A stretch of DNA of 64,000 bases from positions 128,465 to 192,464 of the forward strand of contig NZ_JOIY01000007.1 in the NCBI RefSeq assembly GCF_000720185.1, given 5' to 3'. Each line of letters opens with the position of its first letter. Position 1 is the first letter of the stretch. Source of the stretch: Streptomyces sp. NRRL S-340 (GTDB lineage Bacteria > Actinomycetota > Actinomycetes > Streptomycetales > Streptomycetaceae). Below are positions 55,433 through 64,000 of the stretch, piece by piece. A program made the translations under genes and the position numbers. Below the pieces are notes generated by a model. That model did not search any database. It saw only the letters and a program-made list of their open reading frames with translations, and had not been told where the DNA came from.

Positions 55433-55780
55433 TCACGCCTGGGCGGGCGTGCGGCGGCGCAGCAGGGCCCGGATGGGGTGCCACAGCTCCGGCGGGCCGA
55501 CGGGAGCGCCGCCGACAGCGTTGTCGGGGGAGGTGCGCCAGAGGAGGCCGTCGGGGTGGTGCAGGACCGCGGTGATCTCGTCGGGGCTGGGCGGGGCGGT
55601 GTTGCCCCGCAGGTAGACGGCGCGCAGGCCCAGGTTCCGCAGCCGGGTCAGGGCGCGGGCGCGGTTGTGCGCGTGGACGAGCACGCGGACGCCGCCGAGG
55701 CCGTCGGGGGCGGGGCTGGGCAGGTTGAGGGCCACCACGACGGTGCCGTTCGGCAGCTTGCTGAAACCTCCTGCGGCCAT
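55433..55780 (-). CDS. Conserved hypothetical protein
   Basis: Protein of 115 residues, beta strands then mixed secondary structure (GTVVVALNLPSP, VRVLVHAHNRARALTRLRNLGLRAVYLRG). No family recognised. Convergent with pncA with only 17 bases between stops. ATG 55780. Confidence 0.65.
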   Translation of the reverse strand: MAAGGFSKLPNGTVVVALNLPSPAPDGLGGVRVLVHAHNRARALTRLRNLGLRAVYLRGNTAPPSPDEITAVLHHPDGLLWRTSPDNAVGGAPVGPPELWHPIRALLRRRTPAQA

Positions 55781-55841
55781 GCGGTCACTTCCCCGTTCCG
55801 GTCGGTGTCAATAAGAGAGCCACAGCAGGCACCTAAACACG

Positions 55842-55875
55842 ATCGGCGGCAACCCGCCAGAGGGTTGCCGCCGAT
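55842..55875. terminator. Hairpin terminator after M6 protease gene
   Basis: ATCGGCGGCAACCC (55842-55855) pairs perfectly with GGGTTGCCGCCGAT (55862-55875), 6-base loop, 26 bases past the protease stop. Confidence 0.88.
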
Positions 55876-55901
55876 ACGCGTTTGACCTGCGCTTTTTGCC
55901 T

Positions 55902-58250
55902 TTACTTCACCGCGCGGCCGACTTCGAGCTCGATCGTGGAGCCGTCGTGGGCCTCCTTGGTGATCTCGATCCGGGTGTTGGTGTCAGTGATCTTGACACC
56001 GCCGGCCGGGTTCGCCGGGTCGTAGTACGTGCTGGTGTGGTCGTTGAAGACCGGCACGCCCTTGGACGACTTGATCCGGGTGGTGACGTCCGCCTTGTGC
56101 AGGGTGATGCCGTCGGTGCGGAAGCGGCTGAACGGCGAGTCGTAGGCCTGCACGCGGTTGCGCATCAGGGTGCCGTCGGACCACTTCAGGGCGCCCGGGT
56201 GCGAGTCGACCGGGAGGATCAGACCGGTGCCCGGGTGGACGCTGGTGTTGTTGTCCGCCTGGGAGGTGTCGTACTTCCAGATCAGCAGGCCGTTCTGGTA
56301 CGGGTAGTGCTCGACCCAGTCGGGGCGCTTGGCCGAACCGAAGTTGTACGGGCCGGTCTTCAGCGTGGTGTCGTACGAGACGTACTGGCGGTTCTCCGCG
56401 ATGTAGTACTGCTCGTAGTCCTTGGTGAAGGACGCGCCGATGCGGGAGAAGCCCTTCGCCGTCCAGGCCGGGTCGGCGGTCTCGGCGTTGTCCGAGAAGA
56501 GCGCCGCGCCGTCGGCGGTCAGCGTGATGTCGTCGGCCGCGAAGCCCTTGAGCGCCGCGCCGCCGTCCGTCTGGTAGCGGAAGCGGAGCTGGATCTTCTG
56601 GCCCGCGTAGGCGTCCAGCGGGTACGACAGCTTCTTGTAGGCGTCGACCGAACCGGTCAGGGCCGGCTTGTCGCTGCCGTCGCGGGGGATGGCCTGGCCG
56701 TCCACCGTGCCGTCCAGCGCGGTCCAGTTGGCGCCGCCGTCGGTCGAGACCTCGGTGTAGAGGAAGTCGTAGTTGGCCTCGATGTCGTACCACCCGTCGA
56801 GGGAGAGGGCGGCCGACTTCTTGCCGGTGAGGTCGACGGAGCGGGTCAGGGTGTTCTTCAGGTCGTCGCCGCTGCCGCTCCACCACTGGGTGGCGCCCTG
56901 CGCGGGCTTGACGACCTCGGTGGTGACCGCCTTGTCGGGCAGCGAGACCACCACGGCCTGCCGGTACTTGGTGTTGTACTCGGACACACCCAGCTTGTGC
57001 CAGGACTTCACGCCCGCCTTGGCGGTGTCGAAGTTCAGCCAGCCGAGCCGCATCTTGTCCCAGGCGTTCATGTCACCGGGCAGGTCGCCGATGGCGTCCT
57101 CGCCGCGGCCGAGCCAGGAACCGGAGGACATCAGCGTCCAGAAGCCGGTGGAGTTCTCGCCGCCGGCGGTGTCGTACTCGTCCGGCAGGCCGAGGTCGTG
57201 GCCGTACTCGTGCGCGTAGACGCCGAGTCCGCCGTTCTCCGGCTGGATGGTGTAGTCGCCGACCCAGATGCCGGTGTCACCGATCTGCGCGCCGCCGAGC
57301 TTGTTGTCCGAGGGGCCGGTGGAGCCGGCGTCGGTGCCGTAGGCGTACCAGCGGTGGGCCCAGATCGCGTCGGTGCCCTGGACGCCGCCGCCCGCGGACT
57401 CGTCCTCGCCCGCGTGCACGATCTGGAAGTGGTCGATGTAGCCGTCCGGCTCGTTGAAGTTGCCGTCGCCGTCGTAGTCGTAGCGGTCCCACTGGTCGTA
57501 CTTGGCCAGGTCCGCCTTGATCGCGGCGTCCGACTTGCCGGCCGCCTTCTGCTGCGCCACCCAGGCGTTGACGCCGTCGCTGACGACGTTCCACACGCTG
57601 GAGCAGTTGGTGGAGCCGCAGTAGTTCGAACCGTAACGGGCCTCGTTGTAGGGGACCTTGACCCAGTCCGAGACCTCGCCGTCCACCGAGTAGCGGCCCG
57701 AGGACTGCTTCTCGTAGTACTTCTTGACCGACTCGGTGTTCTTGCCGGTGCCGAAGTACAGGTCCTGGAAGTGCTTCTGGTCGTAGTCCTTCTGCCAGGC
57801 CGTCGAGTTGTCCTTCTGACGGTCCGGCGCGGCTATCTGGTTGTGCAGCGGCCCGGGGGTGCCGCCGTACTTCGGGTCCGTCTTGTCACCGAACTCGACC
57901 AGGATGGTGAAGATCTTGTCGGTCTTCTCCCGGCCCATCTCGACGTACTTGGTGTCGCCCTTCTTGCCCTTGAGGCCGACGACCTTCGAACCGTTGCGGT
58001 CCTGGATCTTGGCCTTGCCGGAGATGACCTGGCTGAGGGCCTCCTGGCGCTGGGCCTCCTGGGTCTTGCTCAGCGGACCGTCGAGGTTGTGCTCGTGCTG
58101 TCCGGCCGCCTGCGGGTCGTGCCGGTCCACGGTGGCGGAACCGGCCGTGGTGGCGGCCTCGGCGACGGCGAACGTCGAGAACGTGGCGGTGGCCGCCGCG
58201 AGCGCGACACCGATCGCGGCCGCTCTGAACGTCCAGGGTCTACTGGTCAC
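55902..58250 (-). CDS. Secreted M6-family metalloprotease (immune inhibitor A-like)
   Basis: Exported zinc protease of 782 residues. The signal peptide ends near VAEAA (about 32) and is followed by a propeptide-like region (to about 120). The zinc motif is His347-Glu348-xx-His351 with HEYGHDLGLPDEYD. C-terminal beta-rich domains typical of InhA proteins contain acidic aspartate/glycine loops (DYDGDGNFNEPDG) likely binding calcium. GTG 58250 lies seven bases after GGAGG. Inverted repeats upstream suggest regulated expression. Confidence 0.9.
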   Translation of the reverse strand: MTSRPWTFRAAAIGVALAAATATFSTFAVAEAATTAGSATVDRHDPQAAGQHEHNLDGPLSKTQEAQRQEALSQVISGKAKIQDRNGSKVVGLKGKKGDTKYVEMGREKTDKIFTILVEFGDKTDPKYGGTPGPLHNQIAAPDRQKDNSTAWQKDYDQKHFQDLYFGTGKNTESVKKYYEKQSSGRYSVDGEVSDWVKVPYNEARYGSNYCGSTNCSSVWNVVSDGVNAWVAQQKAAGKSDAAIKADLAKYDQWDRYDYDGDGNFNEPDGYIDHFQIVHAGEDESAGGGVQGTDAIWAHRWYAYGTDAGSTGPSDNKLGGAQIGDTGIWVGDYTIQPENGGLGVYAHEYGHDLGLPDEYDTAGGENSTGFWTLMSSGSWLGRGEDAIGDLPGDMNAWDKMRLGWLNFDTAKAGVKSWHKLGVSEYNTKYRQAVVVSLPDKAVTTEVVKPAQGATQWWSGSGDDLKNTLTRSVDLTGKKSAALSLDGWYDIEANYDFLYTEVSTDGGANWTALDGTVDGQAIPRDGSDKPALTGSVDAYKKLSYPLDAYAGQKIQLRFRYQTDGGAALKGFAADDITLTADGAALFSDNAETADPAWTAKGFSRIGASFTKDYEQYYIAENRQYVSYDTTLKTGPYNFGSAKRPDWVEHYPYQNGLLIWKYDTSQADNNTSVHPGTGLILPVDSHPGALKWSDGTLMRNRVQAYDSPFSRFRTDGITLHKADVTTRIKSSKGVPVFNDHTSTYYDPANPAGGVKITDTNTRIEITKEAHDGSTIELEVGRAVK

Positions 58251-58640
58251 TTGCTGTCCTCCCCTGACGCGCCCGTACGCGCGGAAGGGGGGCCTCTGAG
58301 GCACGAGAAAGTCCGCGCGCGATCAACGCGTGTTAGTCAAGTGACGACATTTGACTAGAGGTTTACGAGAAAAGACAGACCTTGACTTGGACAGTTCAAG
58401 TGCACTATGCGGAGGCGGCGTTCGCTTTGCGGACGGACGAGGGCCGGGGCGGGCCGGCACGCCGCGGCCGTGACTCCGTGCGCCCCCCGTGCACCGGCAC
58501 CGTGGGTTAGGTCACGCTTACCGGCCGTTCCTCGCGGGCATCCAGGGGATTACAGTCGATTGGCACCACGCCCGGAAGCCGGTGGAAAGCCAGGCCGGCC
58601 CGCTGTCGCACCCCCGAAATCTTCCGAGGACACGATTGCC
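58251..58640. other. Divergent intergenic region, AT-richer, with inverted repeats
   Basis: This 390-base gap separates the M6 protease and a small membrane protein. Bases 58320-58410 are unusually AT-rich and hold two inverted repeats (58334-58357 and CTTGA/TCAAG at 58381-58400). The remaining part shows nothing recognised. Confidence 0.5.
58334..58357. promoter_or_regulatory. Inverted repeat upstream of M6 protease
   Basis: TAGTCAA (58334-58340) and TTGACTA (58351-58357) are perfect inverted arms with a 10-base spacer, 84 bases before the protease start. CTTGA/TCAAG with the same 10-base spacer follows at 58381. Equal spacing suggests two binding sites of one dimeric regulator. Confidence 0.5.
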
Positions 58641-58967
58641 ATGCCTCGTCCGACCGCCGCACAGCTCGCCTACGGTTCCTGCACCGTGATCTGCTCGACG
58701 CTCGCCATGCTGCTGCTGTCGCAGACGAGTTCGGGCCTCGGGATCGCCGTCATCGCCCTCGCGGCCCTCGCGCTGGGGCTCCTGGTCGCCATGACGGTAC
58801 CGCTGCCGAAGGCGCGCGCGTCGGCCGCCGCGGCGAGCGGGGCTTCCGGGACCGCCGTCACGGCCCCCGCGGCGGCGCCGGCCGGCGGGCAGGCGCGGGT
58901 GGCGGCGCGACGGGAGACCGTCTCCGCCGGTGCGGAGCCGGGCCAGGGCCCGGCGACGGCCGCCTGA
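58641..58967 (+). CDS. Small membrane protein, hypothetical
   Basis: Protein of 108 residues with two helices (AYGSCTVICSTLAMLLLS and IAVIALAALALGLLVAMTV) and an alanine-rich cytoplasmic or extracytoplasmic tail. GAGGA lies ten bases before ATG 58641. Conserved-looking N-terminus (MPRPTAAQLAYG). No function recognised. Confidence 0.65.
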   Translation: MPRPTAAQLAYGSCTVICSTLAMLLLSQTSSGLGIAVIALAALALGLLVAMTVPLPKARASAAAASGASGTAVTAPAAAPAGGQARVAARRETVSAGAEPGQGPATAA

Positions 58968-58979
58968 CGCGGCGCCGGC

Positions 58980-59849
58980 TCACCGGCCGGTGCCCGTGCT
59001 GACCACCACCGTCTTGGCCGCCTTGTCGTGCAGGCCCTGCTTGTAGGGCCGGTCGAAGTAGCTCCAGCCGCCGCAGACCGCGAGCCACAGGCAGGCGCAG
59101 CAGAACCAGAACGGGACCCAGAGAACCGCGGCGCGCCCCAGTGCGGTGGCGGCGGAGGGCGTCGATCCGTCGCTCAGGTCGGCCACGCGCATGCCCAGCC
59201 ACTTCTTGCCCAGCGTCTGCCCCGACCTGGCGGTCATGAAGGTGTCGTAGGCCAAGTAGAGCACGACACCGACCACCGACTGCCAGATGGACGTGCCCAC
59301 CTCGACCTGGTCGGCGTTCATCGTCGACTCGTTGACGCGCAGCGCCCAGGTGACCACCCAGACCACGATGCCCACCAGGATCAGGTCGATGATCCGGGCC
59401 AGGGTGCGCCTGCCGCTCTCCGCGAGCGGGGGCATGCCGGCGAGCGGTCCGCCGGGGGGCGGGCCGCCGCCGTAAGGACCACCGCCGTAGGAGTCGCCCC
59501 CGTACGAGCCTCCGCCGTACGGGCCGCTGCCCTCATGGGAGCCCCCGCCGTAGGGTGGGCCGCCCTCGTACGGGTTGCCGCCGTGCGGGCCTCCGCCCTC
59601 GTGGGAGCCTCCGCCGTACGGGTCGCCGCCGCCGCTGTACGGATTGCCGCCGCCGTACGGGCTGCCGCCGCTTTCGGAGGGGCCGCTCGCGTACGGGTCA
59701 CCGGGGCGCGGGGCGCCGGAGTGCGGGCCCTCGGGGTGCGGGTCCCCGCCCTGCGCGCCGTCGTCCGGCCGCGGCGGCCGGCCGCCGGGCGGGTGCGGGG
59801 GTCCGGAGCCGGCGGGCGGTTCGGAGCCGGGGGGCGGTTCGCTGCTCAT
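58980..59849 (-). CDS. RDD family membrane protein with glycine/tyrosine-rich repeat region
   Basis: Protein of 289 residues. The first 145 are a disordered Gly/Tyr/Pro tract made of YGGGSHEGGGP-type units. The RDD domain (about 150-285) has two or three helices, with RIIDLILVGIVVWVVTWAL and GQTLGKKWLGMRVADL. RDD proteins include proton/cation transporters and accessory factors; role here unknown. ATG 59849. Downstream of, and similar to, the next RDD gene. Confidence 0.8.
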   Translation of the reverse strand: MSSEPPPGSEPPAGSGPPHPPGGRPPRPDDGAQGGDPHPEGPHSGAPRPGDPYASGPSESGGSPYGGGNPYSGGGDPYGGGSHEGGGPHGGNPYEGGPPYGGGSHEGSGPYGGGSYGGDSYGGGPYGGGPPPGGPLAGMPPLAESGRRTLARIIDLILVGIVVWVVTWALRVNESTMNADQVEVGTSIWQSVVGVVLYLAYDTFMTARSGQTLGKKWLGMRVADLSDGSTPSAATALGRAAVLWVPFWFCCACLWLAVCGGWSYFDRPYKQGLHDKAAKTVVVSTGTGR

Positions 59850-60053
59850 GCGCCGAGTGGATCTCGAACGGGACGCAGCCGCATCCGGCGAGCCTCCGTA
59901 CGGAGGACAGCGGGCACCCGCCGGAATGACGGCGGGGCCGACGGGGCCGGCCCGGCGAGGTGCCCACGGGGCGACAGGGTGAGGGGCCGACGGGAGGACG
60001 GGCCGCCAGGCGGGTGGGGCGGCGGCGCGGGGTGTCCTGCGCCGCCGTCCCGG

Positions 60054-61757
60054 TCACCCCGCCACGAACGTGTGCGCCGCCTTGTCGTGCCAGCACTGGC
60101 GCCAGGGCCGGTCGAACACGCACCACAGGACGCCCACGATCCCCACGCACAGCAGCCCCGGCACGCTGTAGACCAGCCAGCGGCGCAGTGCGGGAGCGAA
60201 CGACGGGGGCTCGTGGCCCTCGATGTCCCGCACCTGCAGACCGCACAGCTTCTTGCCCGGCGTGCGGCCCCACTTGGCGGTGGGCAGCACCTCGTAGAGC
60301 ACCCCGAAGAGCAGGAGGACGGCGAGGACGATGCCGAGGTACGCGGCCGTCGTGCCGTCCAGCAGCCAGACGGTGACCGTACGGCCGGACAGCTTGGCCG
60401 CGTCGATCTTCTCGTCCACGTGGTCGGCCGCCTTGGCGCCGAGCGGGACGGCGGCCACGGCGGTGACGCCCGCGAGGACCACGGTGTCGACCAGGCGGGC
60501 GGCGAGACGCTTGCCCAGACCGGCGGGCCGCGCCGCCGCCTGTCGCCGGGCCGCGGCCTGGAAGAGGTCCTCGACCGGTGGTTTCCAGGGCGCGACGGGC
60601 TGCTCCTGGGCCGCCGGGACCGGACCCGCCCCCGCGCCCGCTCCGGCTACGGCCCCGGCTCCGGCTCCGGCTCCGGCTCCGGCGAGCTGGTGCACCTGCT
60701 GGGCCCAGGAGGCCTGGCCGCCGCCGGGTCCGCTGGTCACCGGGGCGGGCACGGAGCCGGGCATTCCGGCGGGCCGGGGCCCGGCGGACTGCGGAGGCAC
60801 GACGGACTGCGGGGGCACGACGGACTGCGGAGGCACGGCGGACCGCTGGGGCGGCGGAGCGGCGGGAGAAGCGGGCGCGGGCACCGCGGGAGTGGCGGGG
60901 GCCACGCCCGCCGGGGGCTGGTTCTGCGCGGGGCCCTGGGCCTGCACCGGGCCCTGGGGCTGGGCGGGGCCCTGAGGCTGGGCGGCGGGCGCCTTCCCGG
61001 CGCCGGAGCCCGGACCGCCGGCCGCTCCCGGCGCGGACTGGCCCTGAGCGGGCACCGCGGGCCCGGACGCAGCCGGGCCCGTGCGGCCGTCGGGGCGGGG
61101 GACGGGACGGAAGGTCATGGTGCCGGCGTCCACGGGACCGCCCGGCCCGGGGACACCGGGCGCGGCCGGTGTGCCGGACGCACTGCCCGCCGGTGTGCCG
61201 GGCGCGCCGTCGGCCGCCGTCGGGCGCCGGAACACGAAGGTGCTCCCGGGCTCACCGCCGCCCCGGTCCTGCTCCCCCGCCGTGCGCTCCGCGCGGGCGG
61301 CGGGGCCTGCCGGACCGGCACCCGCGGGCGCGCTGGTGGGGGCGAGCCGGGGGTCGGGCCCGGCCGGGGCGCTCCAGGACCCGCCGCGGCCCTGGTCGCC
61401 GACGGGGCCGGACCGGCCGGCGTCGGCGGTCCACGGCGCGGCCGGCCCGGGCTGTCCGGCGGGCGCTGGACCGGCCGGGGCGGGCGCGGCCGAGGACCCC
61501 ACTGCCGGGACGGGCCCGGCCGGGGGGTCCTCGTCGAAGAAGTGCGGACCGGTCGCCTCGACCTCCGGTACCGCGGGCCGGGCGGGCCGCACACCGGGCG
61601 GCGGGCTGAGCGGCTCGCCGTCGGCCGGTGCCGGCCGGCTGGTGCCCGGGACCCAGGAGGCGCCGTTCCAGTACCGGACGTATCCGGGGATGGACGGGTC
61701 CGGGTAGTACCCCTCGCGGGGCCTGTCATCGCCTGGTGCGGGGGTTGGGGCGCTCAT
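60054..61757 (-). CDS. RDD family membrane protein with DUF2510 and long low-complexity linker
   Basis: Protein of 567 residues. An N-terminal DUF2510 motif (EGYYPDPSIPGYVRYWNGASW, about 16-36) is followed by about 350 residues of Pro/Ala/Gly-rich linker, including QSVVPP repeats (DNA near 60789-60842) and GAGAGAG (60652-60690). The C-terminal RDD domain (about 420-565) has LGKRLAARLVDTVVLAGV and GRTPGKKLCGLQVRDI. ATG 61757. Likely a tandem paralogue of the following RDD gene. Confidence 0.8.
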   Translation of the reverse strand: MSAPTPAPGDDRPREGYYPDPSIPGYVRYWNGASWVPGTSRPAPADGEPLSPPPGVRPARPAVPEVEATGPHFFDEDPPAGPVPAVGSSAAPAPAGPAPAGQPGPAAPWTADAGRSGPVGDQGRGGSWSAPAGPDPRLAPTSAPAGAGPAGPAARAERTAGEQDRGGGEPGSTFVFRRPTAADGAPGTPAGSASGTPAAPGVPGPGGPVDAGTMTFRPVPRPDGRTGPAASGPAVPAQGQSAPGAAGGPGSGAGKAPAAQPQGPAQPQGPVQAQGPAQNQPPAGVAPATPAVPAPASPAAPPPQRSAVPPQSVVPPQSVVPPQSAGPRPAGMPGSVPAPVTSGPGGGQASWAQQVHQLAGAGAGAGAGAVAGAGAGAGPVPAAQEQPVAPWKPPVEDLFQAAARRQAAARPAGLGKRLAARLVDTVVLAGVTAVAAVPLGAKAADHVDEKIDAAKLSGRTVTVWLLDGTTAAYLGIVLAVLLLFGVLYEVLPTAKWGRTPGKKLCGLQVRDIEGHEPPSFAPALRRWLVYSVPGLLCVGIVGVLWCVFDRPWRQCWHDKAAHTFVAG

Positions 61758-62047
61758 GTCCGTCGTCCCGTATCTGCTCGGGGGTCGTCTTGGGGGCCTC
61801 CACATCTATCAGACCGGGGCAGCCGGCACGGCCCGTCCCGCCGGACCCACTCCTTTCCGGGCAACCTCGCACAGGTGCTCCACCTTTCGCGGGAGCGCGG
61901 GGGAAACGGCGGGCGGGCGGGAAAAAACTTCCGCGGACCCGCGTAATGCCCGGCGCCGGCCCGCCTCTGGACCGGTGCGGGTCCGTTCCGGGCCCGTACG
62001 CGGCACGCGTCACGCGGCACGCGTCACGAGCGGAGAGGACGAGAACC

Positions 62048-62461
62048 ATGCGGCACACGGTGGTGGAGCGCGAACTGGAGCTGAGGCTGATCCTGTCGCC
62101 CGAGCGGGGGATCCCCGTGCCGGCGCGGCTGGCCTACCGCACCGATGACCCGTACGCCGTGCACATCGACTTCCACGTCGACTCCGGGCAGCCGGTGCAC
62201 TGGGCGTTCGCCCGGGACCTGCTCGTGGAGGGGGTGTTCCGGCCGTGCGGGCACGGCGACGTGCGGGTGTGGCCGTCGAAGGCGGAGGGCCGCAGCGTCG
62301 TGCTGATGGCGCTCAGCTCACCGTCCGGGACGGCCCTGCTGGAGGCGCCGTCCGCGCAGGTGTCGTCGTGGCTGGAGCGCACCCTGCGGGTGGTGCCGCC
62401 GGGCACCGAGGGCGAACAGCTCGGCATCGACGCCGGGCTGGCCGGACTGCTCGCCCGGTGA
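62048..62461 (+). CDS. ssgG: SsgA-like sporulation/cell-division protein (SsgG-like)
   Basis: Protein of 137 residues of the SALP family found in sporulating actinomycetes; members guide septum and peptidoglycan machinery during sporulation-specific division. Visible family segments: ELRLILSPERGIPVPARLAYR, DPYAVHIDFHVDSG and WAFARDLLVEGVFRPCGHGDVRVWP. GGAGAGGA precedes ATG 62048. Assignment as SsgG rests on recalled gene neighbourhood in S. coelicolor (beside the FAD oxidase gene) and is less certain than the family. Confidence 0.85.
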   Translation: MRHTVVERELELRLILSPERGIPVPARLAYRTDDPYAVHIDFHVDSGQPVHWAFARDLLVEGVFRPCGHGDVRVWPSKAEGRSVVLMALSSPSGTALLEAPSAQVSSWLERTLRVVPPGTEGEQLGIDAGLAGLLAR

Positions 62462-62471
62462 GGGCGGGGGC

Positions 62472-63872
62472 TCAGAACAGTTTGCCGGGGTTGAGGATGC
62501 CGAGCGGGTCGAAGACCTGTTTGACGGCCCGCTGCATCTCGACCCCGACCGGGCCGATCTCGCGCGCCAGCCACTCCTTCTTCAGGACGCCCACGCCGTG
62601 CTCGCCGGTGATGGTGCCGCCGAGCCGCAGGCCCAGGGCCATGATCTCGTCAAAGGACTCGCGGGCGCGCCGGGACTCGTCGGGGTCCTGGGCGTCGAAG
62701 CAGACGGTGGGGTGGGTGTTGCCGTCGCCCGCGTGCGCGCAGACACCGATGGTGAGCTGGTACTTCTCGGCGATCTGTTCGACACCGTCGAGCATCTCGC
62801 CGAGCCGGGAGCGCGGGACGCACACGTCGTCGATCATCGTCGTGCCCGTGACCGCCTCCAGCGCGGTCAGCGCCAGCCGCCTCGCCTGGAGCAGCAGTTC
62901 GGACTCGGCGGCGTCCTCGGCGGGGACGACCTGGGTGGCACCCGCCGCCTCGCACAGCGCGCCCACGGCGGCGAGGTCGGCGGCGGGGTCGGGCGTGTCG
63001 AACGCGGCGAGCAGCAGGGCCTCGGTGGTCTCGGGCAGGCCCATGTGGGCGAGGGCGTTGACGGCCTTGACCGTCGTACGGTCCATGAGTTCGAGCAGCG
63101 ACGGCACGTGGCCGCCCTCCATGATCCGGCACACCGCGTCGCAGGCGGCGGCCGCGGAGGCGAACTCGGCGGCGAGCACCAGTTGCCTCGGCGGCTGCGG
63201 TTTCAGTGCGAGGACGGCCCGGACGACGATGCCGAGGGAGCCCTCGGAGCCGACGAAGAGGCGGGTGAGGTCGTATCCGGCGACGCCCTTGGCGGTGCGC
63301 CGGCCGGTGGACATCAGGCGGCCGTCGGCGAGGACCACGTCGAGGCCGAGGACGTACTCGGCGGTGACCCCGTACTTCACGCAGCACAGGCCCCCGGAGG
63401 CGGTGCCGATGTTGCCGCCGATGGTGCACATCTCCCAGCTGGAGGGGTCCGGCGGGTAGTAGAGACCGTGCTCGTTCACCGCGCGGGAGAGGGCGGCGTT
63501 GACGACGCCCGGCTCGACGACCGCGATGCGGTCGACGGGATTGATCTCGAGGATCCGGTTCATCTTCGTCAGGGAGAGGACGATGCAGTCCTCGGAGGCG
63601 TTGGCCGCGCCGGACAGGCCCGTGCGGGCGCCCTGCGGGACGACCGGGACGCGCAGTTCGGTGGCGACCCGCATGACGTGCTGGACCTGTTCCACGGTGC
63701 GCGGCAGGACGACGACGGCCGGGGCGCCGGACGGGCAGAAGCTCGCCATGTCGTGGGCGTAGGAGGCCGTGACGTCGGGATCGGTGAGGACCGCCTCGGC
63801 CGGCAGGCCCGCCAGGAGCCGGTCGGTGAGGTTGGCCTCGGCTGCGTCGGGTGCGGCTTGGATACGGCTCAC
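62472..63872 (-). CDS. FAD-binding oxidase, glycolate oxidase GlcD / D-lactate dehydrogenase type
   Basis: Flavoenzyme of 466 residues. An FAD-binding PCMH domain (about 25-215, with VVPQGARTGLSGAANA and TIGGNIGTASGGLCCVKYG) precedes a C-terminal oxidase domain ending GTITGEHGVGVLKKEW and DPLGILNPGKLF. It oxidises a 2-hydroxy acid such as glycolate or D-lactate. The frame stays open to the contig end, but everything before the GTG at 63872 is vector-side or adapter-derived; GTG 63878 is an alternative start. Confidence 0.9.
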   Translation of the reverse strand: MSRIQAAPDAAEANLTDRLLAGLPAEAVLTDPDVTASYAHDMASFCPSGAPAVVVLPRTVEQVQHVMRVATELRVPVVPQGARTGLSGAANASEDCIVLSLTKMNRILEINPVDRIAVVEPGVVNAALSRAVNEHGLYYPPDPSSWEMCTIGGNIGTASGGLCCVKYGVTAEYVLGLDVVLADGRLMSTGRRTAKGVAGYDLTRLFVGSEGSLGIVVRAVLALKPQPPRQLVLAAEFASAAAACDAVCRIMEGGHVPSLLELMDRTTVKAVNALAHMGLPETTEALLLAAFDTPDPAADLAAVGALCEAAGATQVVPAEDAAESELLLQARRLALTALEAVTGTTMIDDVCVPRSRLGEMLDGVEQIAEKYQLTIGVCAHAGDGNTHPTVCFDAQDPDESRRARESFDEIMALGLRLGGTITGEHGVGVLKKEWLAREIGPVGVEMQRAVKQVFDPLGILNPGKLF

Positions 63873-63974
63873 GATCACAGCGTCGCACCCGCGGCGACCG
63901 GTGGGAACCCCGTGACCGGCATCCCTGCGCCTGCCGGGTGGGAGGACCCGGCGGGTGGGAAGACGGCCCCGGCG

Positions 63975-64000
63975 CTGTCTCTTATACACATCTGACGCTG
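63975..64000. other. Nextera transposase adapter at contig end
   Basis: CTGTCTCTTATACACATCT (63975-63993) is the Tn5 mosaic-end/Nextera sequence and GACGCTG continues into the known adapter tail. This is library-preparation DNA left in the assembly, not genome. Translated leftward it yields the well-known artefact N-terminus MYKRQ. Confidence 0.97.

Noticed and set aside
63873..63989. N-terminal extension MYKRQ of the FAD oxidase
   Set aside because: Encoded by Nextera adapter sequence and the region just before the true GTG start.

Overview
The window is very GC-rich chromosomal DNA from an actinomycete, almost certainly a Streptomyces. The markers are an SsgA-like sporulation protein, paired N-acetylglucosamine PTS permeases with DasR-type operators, an XRE/DUF397/ATPase regulator set, frequent GTG starts, very strong hairpin terminators and stop/start overlaps between genes. 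Gene order from about 37 kb to the right end resembles the nagF-nagE1-nagE2 to ssgG neighbourhood of S. coelicolor (recalled, not computed). The last 26 bases (63975-64000) are Nextera adapter sequence, so the right edge is a draft-assembly contig end.

Left part (1-13.4 kb). A leftward operon of a GntR/HutC regulator, FAD-dependent amine oxidase, phosphonatase-like hydrolase, ABC ATPase and two permeases (the second cut by the window edge) looks like aminophosphonate uptake and breakdown. A DasR-like operator precedes the oxidase. A 161-bp tandem duplication follows. A ROK regulator then diverges from a Gfo/Idh/MocA dehydrogenase and heme-degrading-domain gene pair, with a palindrome between them. 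Next come an F420-type LLM oxidoreductase, a fumarylacetoacetate-hydrolase-fold enzyme, a YidC paralogue with its small DUF6412 partner, and a SEC-C protein.

Island (14.0-19.2 kb). A PLD nuclease-SF2 helicase-DUF3427 protein of 1054 residues, then an ATPase and an XRE (DUF5753)/DUF397 pair, interrupt ordinary chromosome. The helicase has visibly relaxed codon use, suggesting acquisition. It is the best candidate here for an under-described defence or DNA-processing system. A frameshifted DUF3592 gene lies at its left edge.

Middle (19.2-38.5 kb). Stress and envelope functions: DUF2267, Hsp20 with a strong housekeeping promoter, alpha/beta hydrolase, secreted peptidoglycan-binding protein, AhpD-like protein, GlxA regulator, MFS transporter, DUF445, a DUF1707 protein, an ABC-2 exporter operon and a class A penicillin-binding protein. 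A small multidrug resistance (Gdx-type) gene lies downstream of what reads as a guanidine-III riboswitch. A GroES-like protein, DUF3618, Bcp peroxiredoxin and tRNA-Leu(UAG) follow.

Right part (38.5-64 kb). Conserved core: rdgB, lipoprotein, rph, the GlcNAc PTS genes nagF/nagE1/nagE2 with three dre-like sites, an MBL hydrolase, a membrane-anchored PemK-like protein, a sedolisin-type secreted protease, and a mec - leader peptide - cysO - cysM cysteine cluster. Then come an amino-acid permease, DUF2017/clpS, NAD salvage (pncB, pncA) with a palindromic operator candidate, an M6 metalloprotease with inverted repeats upstream, two RDD membrane proteins, ssgG and a GlcD-like FAD oxidase.
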